DNA from: JAAYEA01 sp012689325
GTDB lineage: Bacteria > Chloroflexota > Anaerolineae > JAAYEA01
Assembly: GCA_036841525.1 (NCBI GenBank)
Contig: DAITVZ010000054.1
Coordinates: 1-37,998 of the forward strand
DNA length: 37,998 bases
Direction of reading: 5' to 3'
The translations under genes were made by a program, and so were the position numbers. The notes under the pieces are model-generated. The model saw only the letters and a list, made by a program, of their open reading frames with translations, was not told the origin of the DNA and made no database searches. This document shows positions 23,560 through 32,839 of this stretch, piece after piece; positions within the stretch are counted from its first letter, which is position 1; every line of letters begins with the position of its first letter.

Positions 23560-24875
23560 CTCGCGCCCTCCGGCGCCAGCAGAAACAGCGACAGGTCCGC
23601 CAGCGCGCGCTCCGCATAGGCGATATCGCGGTCGCGTTTGCGACGCATCGACTGCTCCATGGGCGGCATCAGCCCAAAGTTGGGCTTCATGGGCTGAAAG
23701 TCGGCTTCCGCAGCATGCGAGACATAGTGGCATAGCGCGCCCATCATGGTAGTAAGGGGCCACGATAGCAGCGGCTCGCCCAACGCGCGGCGCGCCGCGT
23801 TTACCCCAGCCACCATCCCGCTGGCCGTCGACGCGATATACCCTTCAGTGCCAGTGATCTGCCCCGCGAAGAACAATCCAGGCCGCGCCCGAAGCTGCAT
23901 CGTGGCATCCAGCAGCGCCGGTGAGTTCAGGAAGGTGTTGCGATGCATCTGCCCGAAGCGGACGAACTCGGCATGCTCCAGTCCGGGGATCATCCGCAGC
24001 ACCCGCTCCTGCTCGCTCCAGCGCAGGTTGGTCTGAAAACCGACCAGATTGTACAGGGTCCCTGCCAGGTTATCCTGGCGCAACTGCACCACGGCATAGG
24101 GCCGCTCGTCCGAGCGAGGGTCGCGCAGCCCTACCGGCTTTAGCGGGCCAAAGGCCAGCGCCCTCTCGCCCCGCGCGGCCAGCACTTCGATCGGGAGACA
24201 GCCCTCGAAGAAACGGGCATCCTCTCGCTCAAAGTCGCGAAGCGGCATCCGTTCGGCGCTGACCAGCGCCCTCCAGAAAGCCTCGTACTCGGCCCTGGTC
24301 ATCGGACAGTTGATATAGTCTTCTTCCCCATGGCCATAGCGAGCAGCGCGGAACACCTTGGAGGCGTCAACCGACTCGAGCGTGACGATCGGAGCCATCG
24401 CATCGTAAAAGTAGAGCTGGGATCCTCCGGCAAGCTCGGCGATACTCGAGGTCAGGGCCGGTGAAGTCAGCGGGCCAGTCGCCACCACGGCGATCCCGTC
24501 GCGGGGCAGTTCCGTGACCTCGTCGCGCCGCAGCGTGATGCGCGGGTGGGAAAGGATACGCTCGGTCACGAGTTGAGAGAAGCGCTCCCTGCCCACGGCC
24601 AGGGCCCTTCCGGCCGGGACCGCCGTCGCATCGGCGCAAGCGATGATCAGCGAACCCTGCCGCCTTAGCTCTTCCTTCAACAGACCAGGAGCGCGATCCA
24701 CCAACTGGGAGCCCAGCGAGTTGCTACAGACCAGCTCCGCCAGCTCACCTGTGACGTGCGCCGGCGTCGACTTCCCAGGCCGCATCTCGTACAGCGTCAC
24801 GTCCACGCCTCGCTCCGCGGCCTGCCAGGCCGCCTCGCTGCCCGCGAGCCCTCCGCCGATCACGCTGATCTCCAT
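23556..24875 (-). CDS. trmFO: Folate-dependent tRNA (uracil-54 C5) methyltransferase TrmFO
   Basis: A 439-residue flavoprotein that makes ribothymidine at position 54 of tRNA using methylene-tetrahydrofolate and FAD. The dinucleotide fold opens the protein (ISVIGGGLAGSEAAWQ). Conserved cysteines are seen in LVCSNSLGS (C50) and FFEGCLPIE, and the C-terminal part shows GLFFAGQITGTEGYIASTASG and NFGLMPP. Length and motif order fit the family well. It starts ten bases after the RACo-like gene's stop, and its own stop overlaps a 37-codon ORF. Its folate dependence gives a loose link with the one-carbon genes nearby. Confidence 0.95.
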   Translation of the reverse strand: MEISVIGGGLAGSEAAWQAAERGVDVTLYEMRPGKSTPAHVTGELAELVCSNSLGSQLVDRAPGLLKEELRRQGSLIIACADATAVPAGRALAVGRERFSQLVTERILSHPRITLRRDEVTELPRDGIAVVATGPLTSPALTSSIAELAGGSQLYFYDAMAPIVTLESVDASKVFRAARYGHGEEDYINCPMTRAEYEAFWRALVSAERMPLRDFEREDARFFEGCLPIEVLAARGERALAFGPLKPVGLRDPRSDERPYAVVQLRQDNLAGTLYNLVGFQTNLRWSEQERVLRMIPGLEHAEFVRFGQMHRNTFLNSPALLDATMQLRARPGLFFAGQITGTEGYIASTASGMVAGVNAARRALGEPLLSWPLTTMMGALCHYVSHAAEADFQPMKPNFGLMPPMEQSMRRKRDRDIAYAERALADLSLFLLAPEGAR

Positions 24876-24885
24876 GCTGTCCGCC

Positions 24886-26718
24886 CTACCCCACAGCCCC
24901 AGACGCGTTCAGGTCGGGAAAGAGCATGGACTCGGCAAAGATCTCGGTGAAACCGGGCTGCGACATGAGTTCCATGTATTCCACCCGCCTGCCGATCTCC
25001 CTGGCCATAGACCGCTCACTACGCGAAATCAGGGCCAGCTTGGCCCCCACCCCGGCCGCGTTCCCTACCTGACGAAACCTGGACGACGGCAGCCCAGGGA
25101 GCATCCCGATCGCCATGGCGCTCTCCACATCCACGTATGTCCCAAACGCCCCCGCAATGATGATCTCGTCAAGATCCTCGTGCGCCAGCCCAGCATACCG
25201 CAGCAAGCACTCCACCCCGGCGCGGATGGCGCCTTTGGCCAACTGAATCTCGCCCACGTCGCGCTGCGTGATCACCACCGGGCGACCATGGCCCGACTGC
25301 TCCCCCGGCGCCAGCGTCACCAGGTACCCCTGGCTATCACGCTCCACCAGAGGGCTCCCCGGCTCGAAGCGCCCTCGATTGTTGAGCGCGCCCGCCCGGT
25401 AGAGCACGGCGACGGCATCCAGGATGCCCGAGCCGCAGATGCCCACCGCGGGCGCATCATCGATCACGGCGATCTTGAGCCTGCCGTTCTTCGCCAGCAC
25501 GACTCGCTCGATCGCGCCCGTCGTCGCGCGCATCCCATCACGGATGTGCGCCCCCTCGAACGCCGGCCCGGAAGCGCAAGAGCAGCTCACCATCTTGCCG
25601 CCATGGGCCAGCACGATCTCGGTATTCGTCCCGATATCCAGCGCCATCACGTTGCCCTTGGCCTTGTAGACCTCCGTCGCCAGGATCATCGCGACGTGAT
25701 CTGCCCCCACAAAGCCAGCGATGTTGGGCAGCGTATGCAGGTAGGCCCCGGGAGCTGTGCTCAGGCCCAACTCGCGTGCCTTGACGTCCCAAGACTCGGA
25801 CACCGCGGCGATATAGGGCGCGCTGCCCAACTGCTCCACCGGCAGTCGCAATAACAAGTGATGCATGGCGGTATTCGCGCCGACCACCACCTCCAGCACC
25901 TCCCGCGGCGACCTACGAACTTGGGCGCACAGCTCGGCCAGAAGCTTGTTGAAGGCTTCCACCACCACCTGGCTGAGCTCCGCCGCCTTCCACTCACCCT
26001 GATTGGCGTAGGCAATGCGGCTCATCAGATCCTCGCCATAGGCGATCTGCGGGTTCATCGCGCCAGCGCTCGCCAGCGTCGCGCCAGTGGACAGGTCAAC
26101 CAAGTAGGCTGCGATCTTGGTCGTACCCAGATCCACAGCCAGACCCAAGGGCGCCCTCCCCGGCTCCAGCACCGCGCAGACCTCGCTCTCCCGCAGCCAG
26201 GCCGTTCCCTCCCAGTGATCCTGGCGCAGAGCAACCGGCGCTTCGCGGCCCACCGCGATATCGTAATAGGGATCGCCCCCCAGCGTGGCGCCTTGCAGCG
26301 CATGAATCAGCCGGGTCATGTCGGAGCGCCCATCGTCCAGGGTTGGCGGCGTCAGTGCCACAGGCACGCCCACGAGAATGGGCTCGATAGCCACGTCGGG
26401 CTGCAACCCGCCCAGTTGCAGCCGCTGGGCGCCGCGCATGGACTCCAGAGGGACGTTCACCTTGACGTCACTGAGCGCCTTGGCCTGGCAAGCGAAGCGC
26501 CAGCCCGTGTCAAGCAACTTGCCTAGCCGCCTGACCTCGGCCCCTGTCGGCTGCGTCAGTTCGCCGCTCATCAGCCGCACCCTACATCGGCCGCAGGTCC
26601 CGTTCCCGCCGCAATCCGCGGACAGGCTGACTCCGGCCTGCCGGGCCGCCTCCAGCAAGGTGGACTCTGCGGGCACGACCACTCGCCGCCCAATCGGTTC
26701 GAAATCGACTTCGACCAA
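24886..26718 (-). CDS. RACo-like corrinoid-protein reductive activator (2Fe-2S plus ASKHA ATPase)
   Basis: A 610-residue protein that resembles activators which return inactive Co(II) corrinoid proteins to Co(I) at the cost of ATP. The N-terminal ferredoxin-like domain has all four cysteines of a 2Fe-2S site: DCGGNGTCGRC (C36, C42, C45) and C77. A linker domain and the DUF4445 ASKHA ATPase domain follow, with LAVDLGTTKIAAYLVDL, MALDIGTNTEIVL, GICGSGILD and IIIAGAFGTYVD. The TTG at 26718 is preferred over a GTG six codons earlier because AAAGGAG lies between them, four bases before the TTG. It is probably the activator for the corrinoid protein encoded some 8 kb away, but it lies in the rnc operon. 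Confidence 0.9.
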   Translation of the reverse strand: MVEVDFEPIGRRVVVPAESTLLEAARQAGVSLSADCGGNGTCGRCRVRLMSGELTQPTGAEVRRLGKLLDTGWRFACQAKALSDVKVNVPLESMRGAQRLQLGGLQPDVAIEPILVGVPVALTPPTLDDGRSDMTRLIHALQGATLGGDPYYDIAVGREAPVALRQDHWEGTAWLRESEVCAVLEPGRAPLGLAVDLGTTKIAAYLVDLSTGATLASAGAMNPQIAYGEDLMSRIAYANQGEWKAAELSQVVVEAFNKLLAELCAQVRRSPREVLEVVVGANTAMHHLLLRLPVEQLGSAPYIAAVSESWDVKARELGLSTAPGAYLHTLPNIAGFVGADHVAMILATEVYKAKGNVMALDIGTNTEIVLAHGGKMVSCSCASGPAFEGAHIRDGMRATTGAIERVVLAKNGRLKIAVIDDAPAVGICGSGILDAVAVLYRAGALNNRGRFEPGSPLVERDSQGYLVTLAPGEQSGHGRPVVITQRDVGEIQLAKGAIRAGVECLLRYAGLAHEDLDEIIIAGAFGTYVDVESAMAIGMLPGLPSSRFRQVGNAAGVGAKLALISRSERSMAREIGRRVEYMELMSQPGFTEIFAESMLFPDLNASGAVG

Positions 26719-26766
26719 CGCACTCCTTTCACCCACGCGCCGCCATCTGGTTTGTCGCGCGCAGCC

Positions 26767-27534
26767 TTACGAATCTGCAGGCGGCTCCCCGCCCGTTTGC
26801 TCGTTCCCTAGACCAAGGCTTGCCAGCCATCCCAGCGCCTGTTGCGCAGCAGCCTGTTCGCTGACCTGCTTGCTGCGCCCCAGGCCCACTCCCCGTGCGA
26901 CGGTGCCGATCACCACCTCCACGGTGAACTCGCGCTCGTGATCAGGACCGCTCTGCGCCACCGTGCGGTAGACTGGCGTGATGTGAAACCGGCTCTGCGA
27001 TAGCTCCTGCAGCAGGCTCTTGGCATCTTTGACGGCATAGCCCTCTTCAGCCCCAACGATAGCTTCCTCGGGCAGCAGCGCCGCCACCTGCGCCGCCAAG
27101 AGAGGCGTCAGGATCTCCCGGACCGCATCCATACCCCGATCCAGGTACAACGATCCGATCACAGCCTCGAAGGCAGCGCACAGGTTTGCCACGCGCGACC
27201 TGCCGCCACTCGCCTCCTCCCCCTTGCCCAGAAGGAGGTGGCTCCCCAAGTCCCACTGGCGAGCCAGCGAAGCCAGCGCGGAGGTCTTGACCATGGCCGC
27301 CCGCAGCGCCGTCATCTCGCCCTCCTGCATCCGAGGGAACCGGCCAAAGAGATAGTCGGCCGCCACATAGTCGAGGATGGCGTCTCCCAGGAACTCGAGC
27401 CGCTCATTGGGCGGCAGCGGGTATTCCAGGTTCTCGTTCGTGTAGGAGGTATGCGTCAGCGCCTGCTGCAGCAGGTCAACATCGGCAAAGGTGGTCCCTA
27501 TTCTCTCCTGCAGTGCGCCCAATCCACTTGGCAC
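26767..27534 (-). CDS. rnc: Ribonuclease III
   Basis: A 255-residue RNase III, which cuts double-stranded RNA during rRNA and mRNA processing. The catalytic signature NERLEFLGDAILD (43-55) is intact, with E44 and D51. The second metal site reads NLCAAFEAVIGSLYLD (117-132): the glutamate (E123) is kept, but the usual aspartate three residues earlier is alanine (A120). A double-stranded-RNA-binding domain follows (DAKSLLQELSQ; GLGRSKQVSEQAAAQQAL). The GTG at 27534 is preferred since AAGGAG stands six bases upstream; the ATG six codons earlier lacks a ribosome site. First gene of the long minus-strand operon. Confidence 0.93.
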   Translation of the reverse strand: MPSGLGALQERIGTTFADVDLLQQALTHTSYTNENLEYPLPPNERLEFLGDAILDYVAADYLFGRFPRMQEGEMTALRAAMVKTSALASLARQWDLGSHLLLGKGEEASGGRSRVANLCAAFEAVIGSLYLDRGMDAVREILTPLLAAQVAALLPEEAIVGAEEGYAVKDAKSLLQELSQSRFHITPVYRTVAQSGPDHEREFTVEVVIGTVARGVGLGRSKQVSEQAAAQQALGWLASLGLGNEQTGGEPPADS

Positions 27535-27585
27535 TCGTGGCTCCTTCTGCATGCATCATCCCGCGCTAGCGCAGGCGGCACCAGG

Positions 27586-27614
27586 AGTATACCACCACAG
27601 GCGCTCTTTGTCCA
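27586..27614 (-). promoter_or_regulatory. Promoter of the rnc operon
   Basis: On the minus strand TGGACA (27614-27609), 17 bases, then TATACT (27591-27586), preceded by TGG as an extended -10. The leader that follows holds the palindrome GCGCTAGCGC (27563-27572). Confidence 0.75.
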
Positions 27615-27621
27615 TCCAACA

Positions 27622-27650
27622 TTGACCGATGCCACGTTTGGGCGTAGAAT
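27622..27650 (+). promoter_or_regulatory. Promoter of mutS
   Basis: TTGACC (27622-27627), 17 bases, then TAGAAT (27645-27650), about 35 bases before the mutS start. It is back to back with the rnc promoter, only seven bases apart. Confidence 0.82.
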
Positions 27651-27684
27651 TCGAGCGTCTGCACACCAAAGCCAGAGGATCACC

Positions 27685-30276
27685 ATGACCACCCCGATGC
27701 GCCAGCAGTACCTTCAGATCAAGAGGCAGTACCCGGACACGATCGTGCTGTTCCGCCTAGGTGACTTTTACGAGACCTTCGATGAAGACGCCAAGATCGT
27801 CTCCCAGGTGTGCGACATCGTGCTCACCTCTCGCCCCGTGGGACAGGATCAGCGCGTGCCCCTGGCGGGCGTTCCACATCACGCTGTGGAAGCCTATATC
27901 GCCAAGTTGATCAGCGCCGGCCACAAGGTGGCCATCGTTGAGCAGTCCAGCGACACGGACATCAAGGGGCTGATGTCTCGCGAAGTCACGAACGTGATCA
28001 CGCCCGGGACCGTCTTGGAGCCTGCGCTCCTCGACGCTCGTCGCAACAACTATTTGGCGGCGGTGGCGGTTTCGGGGGACCATATTGGAATCGCCTACGC
28101 CGACATCTCTACCGGCGAATTCGCCACCACCCAGTTCCAGAGCGACTCCCCCGTGCCAGCCGTCTTTCGCGAGCTGGACCGCCTGCAGCCTGCCGAGTGC
28201 CTCATCCCAGACAACTATGCCGCCCTCCTGAGCGGCCAAGCGGCGACCAGCGCGATGCACATCACGCTCTGGGATGCCTGGCGTTTCGAGCTCCAGAACG
28301 CCAGGGATGCCCTATTGCAGCAGTTGGGCGTGCACTCCCTGGAAGGCTTTGGTTGCGCTCATCTGCCGCTCGCCATCCAGGCGGCAGGCGCGCTGGTCCA
28401 GTACCTCGCCGAGACCCGCAAGGCCGCCCTGCAACAGCTATCACGACTGAGCACGTATTCGCTGGATCACTTTATGGTGCTGGACCCCTCGACCCGCAGA
28501 AACCTGGAGCTCCTCCAGACCATCCGCGAAGGCAAGGCCCAAGGGGCGCTCCTGGGGATCCTGGACCACACGTGCGCGCCCATGGGGGGAAGGTTGTTGC
28601 GGCGCTGGCTGAGCCAGCCGCTTCTGGACCTCGACAGCCTCAACGCACGCCTAGATTGCGTGGAGGCCCTGGCCGGAAACACGATGCAGCGGACGGCGAT
28701 CCGCGCTGTGCTCCGGCAGATGGGGGACATGGAGCGCCTGGCCAACCGAGCAGCCCAGTTCGTCGCCACGCCGCGGGATCTGGTGAACCTCGGCGTCTCG
28801 CTGCGCCAGGCGTCCCCCCTGCACGCGGCCATAGTTGCCCTGTCCCCAACGGCCCCAGGCCTGCGCTCCCTGGGCGAGAGCATAGACGACTGCGCCGACC
28901 TGATCACGCTGCTATCGCAGGCCCTGAGGGAGGACGCCCCTGTCCGGGTCAGCGCCGGAGGCATCATCGCCCCGGGGTTCTCCCCCGAGCTCGATCACAT
29001 CAAGGAGGCCTCCCAACGCGCCAAGCAGTGGATCTCGGCGCTGGAGGTCACCGAGCGCGAACGGACCGGCATCAGGAACCTCAAGGTGGGGTACAACAAG
29101 GTCTTTGGCTACTATATCGAGGTGACCAAGGCCCAGCTCGCCCACGCCCCCGAGGACTATATCCGCAAGCAGACCCTCGTCGGGGCCGAACGCTTCATCA
29201 CCCCCGAGCTAAAGGAACAGGAAGCCTTGGTGCTGAACGCCGAGGAGCGCCTGGCCGAGCTGGAGGCGCAGGTCTTTCGGCAGATCTGCGAGCAAGTGGC
29301 GGCCCATACCGAACGGATCCTCCGCACCGCTCGCGCCGCCGCCGAGCTCGATGTCTACGCCGACCTCGCTGAGGTTGCCTCTGCCCGCGGGTATGTGCGC
29401 CCAACGCTCGACCAGGGCAGCGGAATCGATATCCGCGGCGGGCGGCACCCCGTCGTGGAGACCACTCTGCCGCCTGGCACCTTTGTCCCCAACGACCTGC
29501 TGCTGAGCGAGACCCAAGAGATATTGCTGATCACCGGACCCAACATGGCAGGCAAGAGCACCATCCTGAGGCAAGCGGCGCTGATCGTGCTCATGGCCCA
29601 GATCGGCTCGTTCGTGCCTGCCGAGAGCGCGACCATCGGCTTGGTCGATCGCATCTTTACGCGGGTGGGCGCTCAGGACGATATCAGCGCGGGCCAAAGC
29701 ACCTTTATGGTCGAGATGGTGGAGGTGGCCAATATCCTCAACAACGCCTCGCCGCGCAGCCTCCTGATCCTCGATGAGGTGGGGCGCGGGACCAGCACCT
29801 ACGACGGCATCTCGCTCGCCTGGGCCGTCGTCGAGTACATCCATAACCACCCCCGGCTTCGAGCCAAGACCCTCTTTGCCACCCACTACCACGAGCTGAC
29901 CGAACTGGAGGATCTTCTTCCTCGGGTCAAGAACTATAATGTCGCCGTGGCCGAACAGGGCGATCAGGTGGTCTTCTTGCACAAGTTGCGACGCGGCAGC
30001 GCCGACCGGAGCTACGGCATTCACGTCGCGCAGTTGGCCGGCATACCCAAGCCCGTGCTGAACCGCGCCGAGGAGATCCTGGAACGCCTCGAGAGCGATG
30101 CGGGCCAGGCTGGCATCGCCAGCCGCCATGTCATTCGGGAGGTGCAGCAACTCTCCCTCTTTGCCCCCGAGAGCCCCGTGGTCGCCGAGCTGCAGGACCT
30201 CGACATCCTGGGCATGTCGCCCATCGAGGCGCTGAACAAGCTCTTCGAACTCCAGCAGAAAGCCAAGGCCTCCTAG
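27685..30276 (+). CDS. mutS: DNA mismatch repair protein MutS
   Basis: An 863-residue MutS1 that recognises mispairs and small loops and starts mismatch repair. The mismatch-reading Phe-x-Glu is present in RLGDFYETF (F28, E30). Connector, core and clamp domains follow. The ATPase has Walker A GPNMAGKST (618-626), the Walker B strand LLILDEVGRGTSTYDG (D697-E698), and FATHYHELTELE. It ends with a normal C-terminal helix region. Length is typical (about 850-880). The ATG at 27685 is the family start, with GAGG seven bases before it and a promoter just upstream; the frame is open far upstream but runs antisense through rnc. The nearby recJ is often part of the same repair pathway but belongs to another unit. 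Confidence 0.97.
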   Translation: MTTPMRQQYLQIKRQYPDTIVLFRLGDFYETFDEDAKIVSQVCDIVLTSRPVGQDQRVPLAGVPHHAVEAYIAKLISAGHKVAIVEQSSDTDIKGLMSREVTNVITPGTVLEPALLDARRNNYLAAVAVSGDHIGIAYADISTGEFATTQFQSDSPVPAVFRELDRLQPAECLIPDNYAALLSGQAATSAMHITLWDAWRFELQNARDALLQQLGVHSLEGFGCAHLPLAIQAAGALVQYLAETRKAALQQLSRLSTYSLDHFMVLDPSTRRNLELLQTIREGKAQGALLGILDHTCAPMGGRLLRRWLSQPLLDLDSLNARLDCVEALAGNTMQRTAIRAVLRQMGDMERLANRAAQFVATPRDLVNLGVSLRQASPLHAAIVALSPTAPGLRSLGESIDDCADLITLLSQALREDAPVRVSAGGIIAPGFSPELDHIKEASQRAKQWISALEVTERERTGIRNLKVGYNKVFGYYIEVTKAQLAHAPEDYIRKQTLVGAERFITPELKEQEALVLNAEERLAELEAQVFRQICEQVAAHTERILRTARAAAELDVYADLAEVASARGYVRPTLDQGSGIDIRGGRHPVVETTLPPGTFVPNDLLLSETQEILLITGPNMAGKSTILRQAALIVLMAQIGSFVPAESATIGLVDRIFTRVGAQDDISAGQSTFMVEMVEVANILNNASPRSLLILDEVGRGTSTYDGISLAWAVVEYIHNHPRLRAKTLFATHYHELTELEDLLPRVKNYNVAVAEQGDQVVFLHKLRRGSADRSYGIHVAQLAGIPKPVLNRAEEILERLESDAGQAGIASRHVIREVQQLSLFAPESPVVAELQDLDILGMSPIEALNKLFELQQKAKAS

Positions 30277-30281
30277 CCACC

Positions 30282-32816
30282 ATGCGCGCCATCGCTGCCC
30301 TCTGCCTGCTAGCATGCCTTCTGGCGACCGGGGGCTGCTCCCCCCTGGCCGTGGACCGCGACGTGGCCCAGGAGCGCCTCAACCAGGCCACCCCGCCACT
30401 TGACCAGTCGTGTGCCGTCGGCCAGACCTTTCGAGCCTCCCGCCCCAACTTGGCCGCCATCGAGGTGCTCCTGGTGGTCTACGGCGATGAGCCCTTGGGG
30501 AAGGAAGCCTCGCTGACGCTGCACCTGCACACCACTCCTGAGGCCGCCGAGGACCTTCAGCAGGTGCGGGTGACCCTGGCTGGCCGGCGCCACAACGATC
30601 TCTTGCGCTTCGCGCTGGCGCCCCTCGCCAACTCGGCCGGGCAGGACTACTACTTTTGCCTCGAGAGCAGCGCTCCCGGCCGCGTCGCCGTCTGGCGAAG
30701 CACCCTCGATGCCTACGCCGGCGGAAGCATGTTTGAGGCCGGGCAGTCGCAGGCTGGGGACCTGCGCTTCGCAACGTTCGCCCAGTACATGCCCTCCCAA
30801 GCCGTGCAGCAGGTCTGGGACGCGTTTCGGGGGCACCTCTGGCCTTTGGCGGCGGTCTTGCTTCTCCTCTATCTGCCGGGGAGCGTCCTGCTCCGCCTCC
30901 TGCGTCCCGGCCGCGGCGAGTGGATACGTCAGCCGGTTGCCCACGGCATTCTGGCCCTCTGCCTCAGCCTGGCGCTCATCCCCCTGTTCACCCTGTGGGC
31001 CAGCACGCTCGGCATCCGGCTGTCGCCCCTGCGCGCCAGCGTGGTTCTGGCCCTCCTCGGCGCCGTGGAGTTGGGGTTCGCCTGGCGCGCTGCGCCGAGC
31101 GCCTGGCGGGCGCTGCGCCAGCGGGCGCCCTCGCCCTGGGCAGCGGGGCTTGCCCTGATCCTGGCCCTGACGCTCATCGTGCGCCTGATTCAGATCCGTG
31201 ATGTCGTCCTGCCACTCTGGGTAGACTCGGTTCACCAGACCCTGATCACCCGCCTGATCGCCGAGCAGGGTGCCATCCCGACCTCCTACGAGCCGCTTTT
31301 GCCAGTCTCCGGCTTTTACCGGCACTTTGGCTTCCACGCATTGGCGGCCTGGTATCATTGGCTATCGGGCTTGGCGATCCCACAGGCCATCCTGGCGCTC
31401 GGGCAGATCCTCAATGCCATCGCCATCCTGCCCGGCTATCTTCTCGCCGTTCGCCTCACGGGGCGGCCCCTGGCGGGCCTGGTAGCTGCCGCGATCACTG
31501 GGCTGATCTCGCTCATGCCTGCGTATTATGTCAGCTGGGGGCGCTACACGCAGTTGGAGGGGATGGTGCTTCTGCCGGCCTGCCTGGTGTTGTTGTACGA
31601 GTCCCTGCGCTCCCAGGACCGGCGCCGCCATTCTGCGCTCGCTGCCGTGGCCGCTGCCGGGCTATTTGTTACCCACTACCGGGTCATGTTTTTCTTTGTC
31701 ACCTTTCTGGTGTGCCTCCTGTTGTGGGCAGCGCTCGCTCGGCCCAGGGGCTGGCCGACGCTGCGCACGCTCTGCTGTCGCACCGCACAGATCGCCCTCA
31801 TCTCTGCCCTTCTCGTCCTGCCCTGGCTGTGGAACCTGTTGCACGAACTTGCTCAGCCGCTCGCCGCCCTGCCCGTCCGCCCCGAGAGCGGAGACGAGTA
31901 TAACGCGATCCCCTGGGTCTTTCTGCGGATCGGCCATAGCCCAGCACTGCTCAAGCTCGCCGGTGCGGCCCTTGTTTCCTGGCTTGCTCGCTTGGCCTGG
32001 CGCGCCGCTCGCGCAAGATCGCGGGTGAAAGGAACTGCCTCCGGCGACAAGGCCGGGCCATGGCAGGCCGTCGCGTCCTCGCTTGGAGCAACCCTTGCGG
32101 AGCACCCCGCGCCGGCCCTCGTTCTCGGGTGGGTCTCCCTCACCGCACTGCTGGTGAACCTGCACCTCATCGGCCTGCCAGATATCGGCGCCGTCAACAA
32201 CGCGTCGGCCGTCATTGCGCTGTACCTTCCGCTCTCGTTGTTGGCCGCCAGCGTTGTGAGCGATGCACTCGATTGGGTCACCCGAGCTGGGCCCCTGCTC
32301 CGCAAGGTAACCACCGCCGCGCTTGGCTTCGCGATCCTCGCATGGGCGCTGGTGGGCGCGCGGGATATGGTGACCCTCATCAACCCTTCAACCGTCCTCG
32401 CCACTGCCGACGATCTCCGGGCCATGGCCTGGATCCGAGACCATACCAGCGCCGACGCGCGCTTTCTCATCAACACCATGCCCTGGCAGCGCGGGATGTT
32501 CATGGGGAGCGACGGCGGCTGGTGGATCCCCCTGCTCACGGACCGCCAGACCACCCTCCCCGCCGTGGTCTATTGGGGAGGCGCGCCCGACTATGTGCGC
32601 CAGATCACCGAACTGGCCCAGTGGGCATCAACCACGGCCAGCCTGGACGACGCCGCGGCCTGGGAGCATCTTGAGCAAGCTGGCGTGACGCACGTCTATA
32701 TCGGAGCCAGGGGCGGGAACATCAAACCGGAGATGGTGTACGGCAAGCCCGGCTGCGAGTTGGTGTACCAAGTGGGGCCCGTGTACATCTTTGCGCTCGA
32801 CCGTGCGGTTCGCTAG
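30282..32816 (+). CDS. Polytopic membrane protein, GT-C glycosyltransferase-like
   Basis: An 844-residue membrane protein starting five bases after mutS. A signal-like N-terminus ends in a lipobox-like ATGGCS (cysteine 19, but the -3 position is not the usual leucine). Residues about 25-165 form an outward beta-rich domain. About ten or more hydrophobic segments follow (190-700), including LWPLAAVLLLLYLPGSVLL and ALVLGWVSLTALLVNL. The first large loop after the helices begins LWVDSVHQTLITRLI, with the acidic residue expected at the mouth of GT-C enzymes that use lipid-linked sugars. The C-terminal outward part (about 705-844) has AWIRDHTSADARFLINT. Donor and acceptor are unknown; the GT-C assignment is by general resemblance. 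Confidence 0.7.
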   Translation: MRAIAALCLLACLLATGGCSPLAVDRDVAQERLNQATPPLDQSCAVGQTFRASRPNLAAIEVLLVVYGDEPLGKEASLTLHLHTTPEAAEDLQQVRVTLAGRRHNDLLRFALAPLANSAGQDYYFCLESSAPGRVAVWRSTLDAYAGGSMFEAGQSQAGDLRFATFAQYMPSQAVQQVWDAFRGHLWPLAAVLLLLYLPGSVLLRLLRPGRGEWIRQPVAHGILALCLSLALIPLFTLWASTLGIRLSPLRASVVLALLGAVELGFAWRAAPSAWRALRQRAPSPWAAGLALILALTLIVRLIQIRDVVLPLWVDSVHQTLITRLIAEQGAIPTSYEPLLPVSGFYRHFGFHALAAWYHWLSGLAIPQAILALGQILNAIAILPGYLLAVRLTGRPLAGLVAAAITGLISLMPAYYVSWGRYTQLEGMVLLPACLVLLYESLRSQDRRRHSALAAVAAAGLFVTHYRVMFFFVTFLVCLLLWAALARPRGWPTLRTLCCRTAQIALISALLVLPWLWNLLHELAQPLAALPVRPESGDEYNAIPWVFLRIGHSPALLKLAGAALVSWLARLAWRAARARSRVKGTASGDKAGPWQAVASSLGATLAEHPAPALVLGWVSLTALLVNLHLIGLPDIGAVNNASAVIALYLPLSLLAASVVSDALDWVTRAGPLLRKVTTAALGFAILAWALVGARDMVTLINPSTVLATADDLRAMAWIRDHTSADARFLINTMPWQRGMFMGSDGGWWIPLLTDRQTTLPAVVYWGGAPDYVRQITELAQWASTTASLDDAAAWEHLEQAGVTHVYIGARGGNIKPEMVYGKPGCELVYQVGPVYIFALDRAVR

Positions 32817-32839
32817 CACGTCGTTTCTCAGATACAGCA

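Noticed and set aside
24643..25854. 403-residue open frame on the plus strand
   Set aside because: Antisense to trmFO and the RACo-like gene; His/Arg/Pro-rich composition without motifs.
27238..27684. 149-codon N-terminal extension of mutS
   Set aside because: It would run antisense through rnc and across both promoters; MutS homologues start at the 27685 ATG.
28197..29372. 391-residue alternative frame on the plus strand inside mutS
   Set aside because: Shifted frame of mutS; the Pro/Arg/Gly-rich product has no motif, while the mutS frame is intact.
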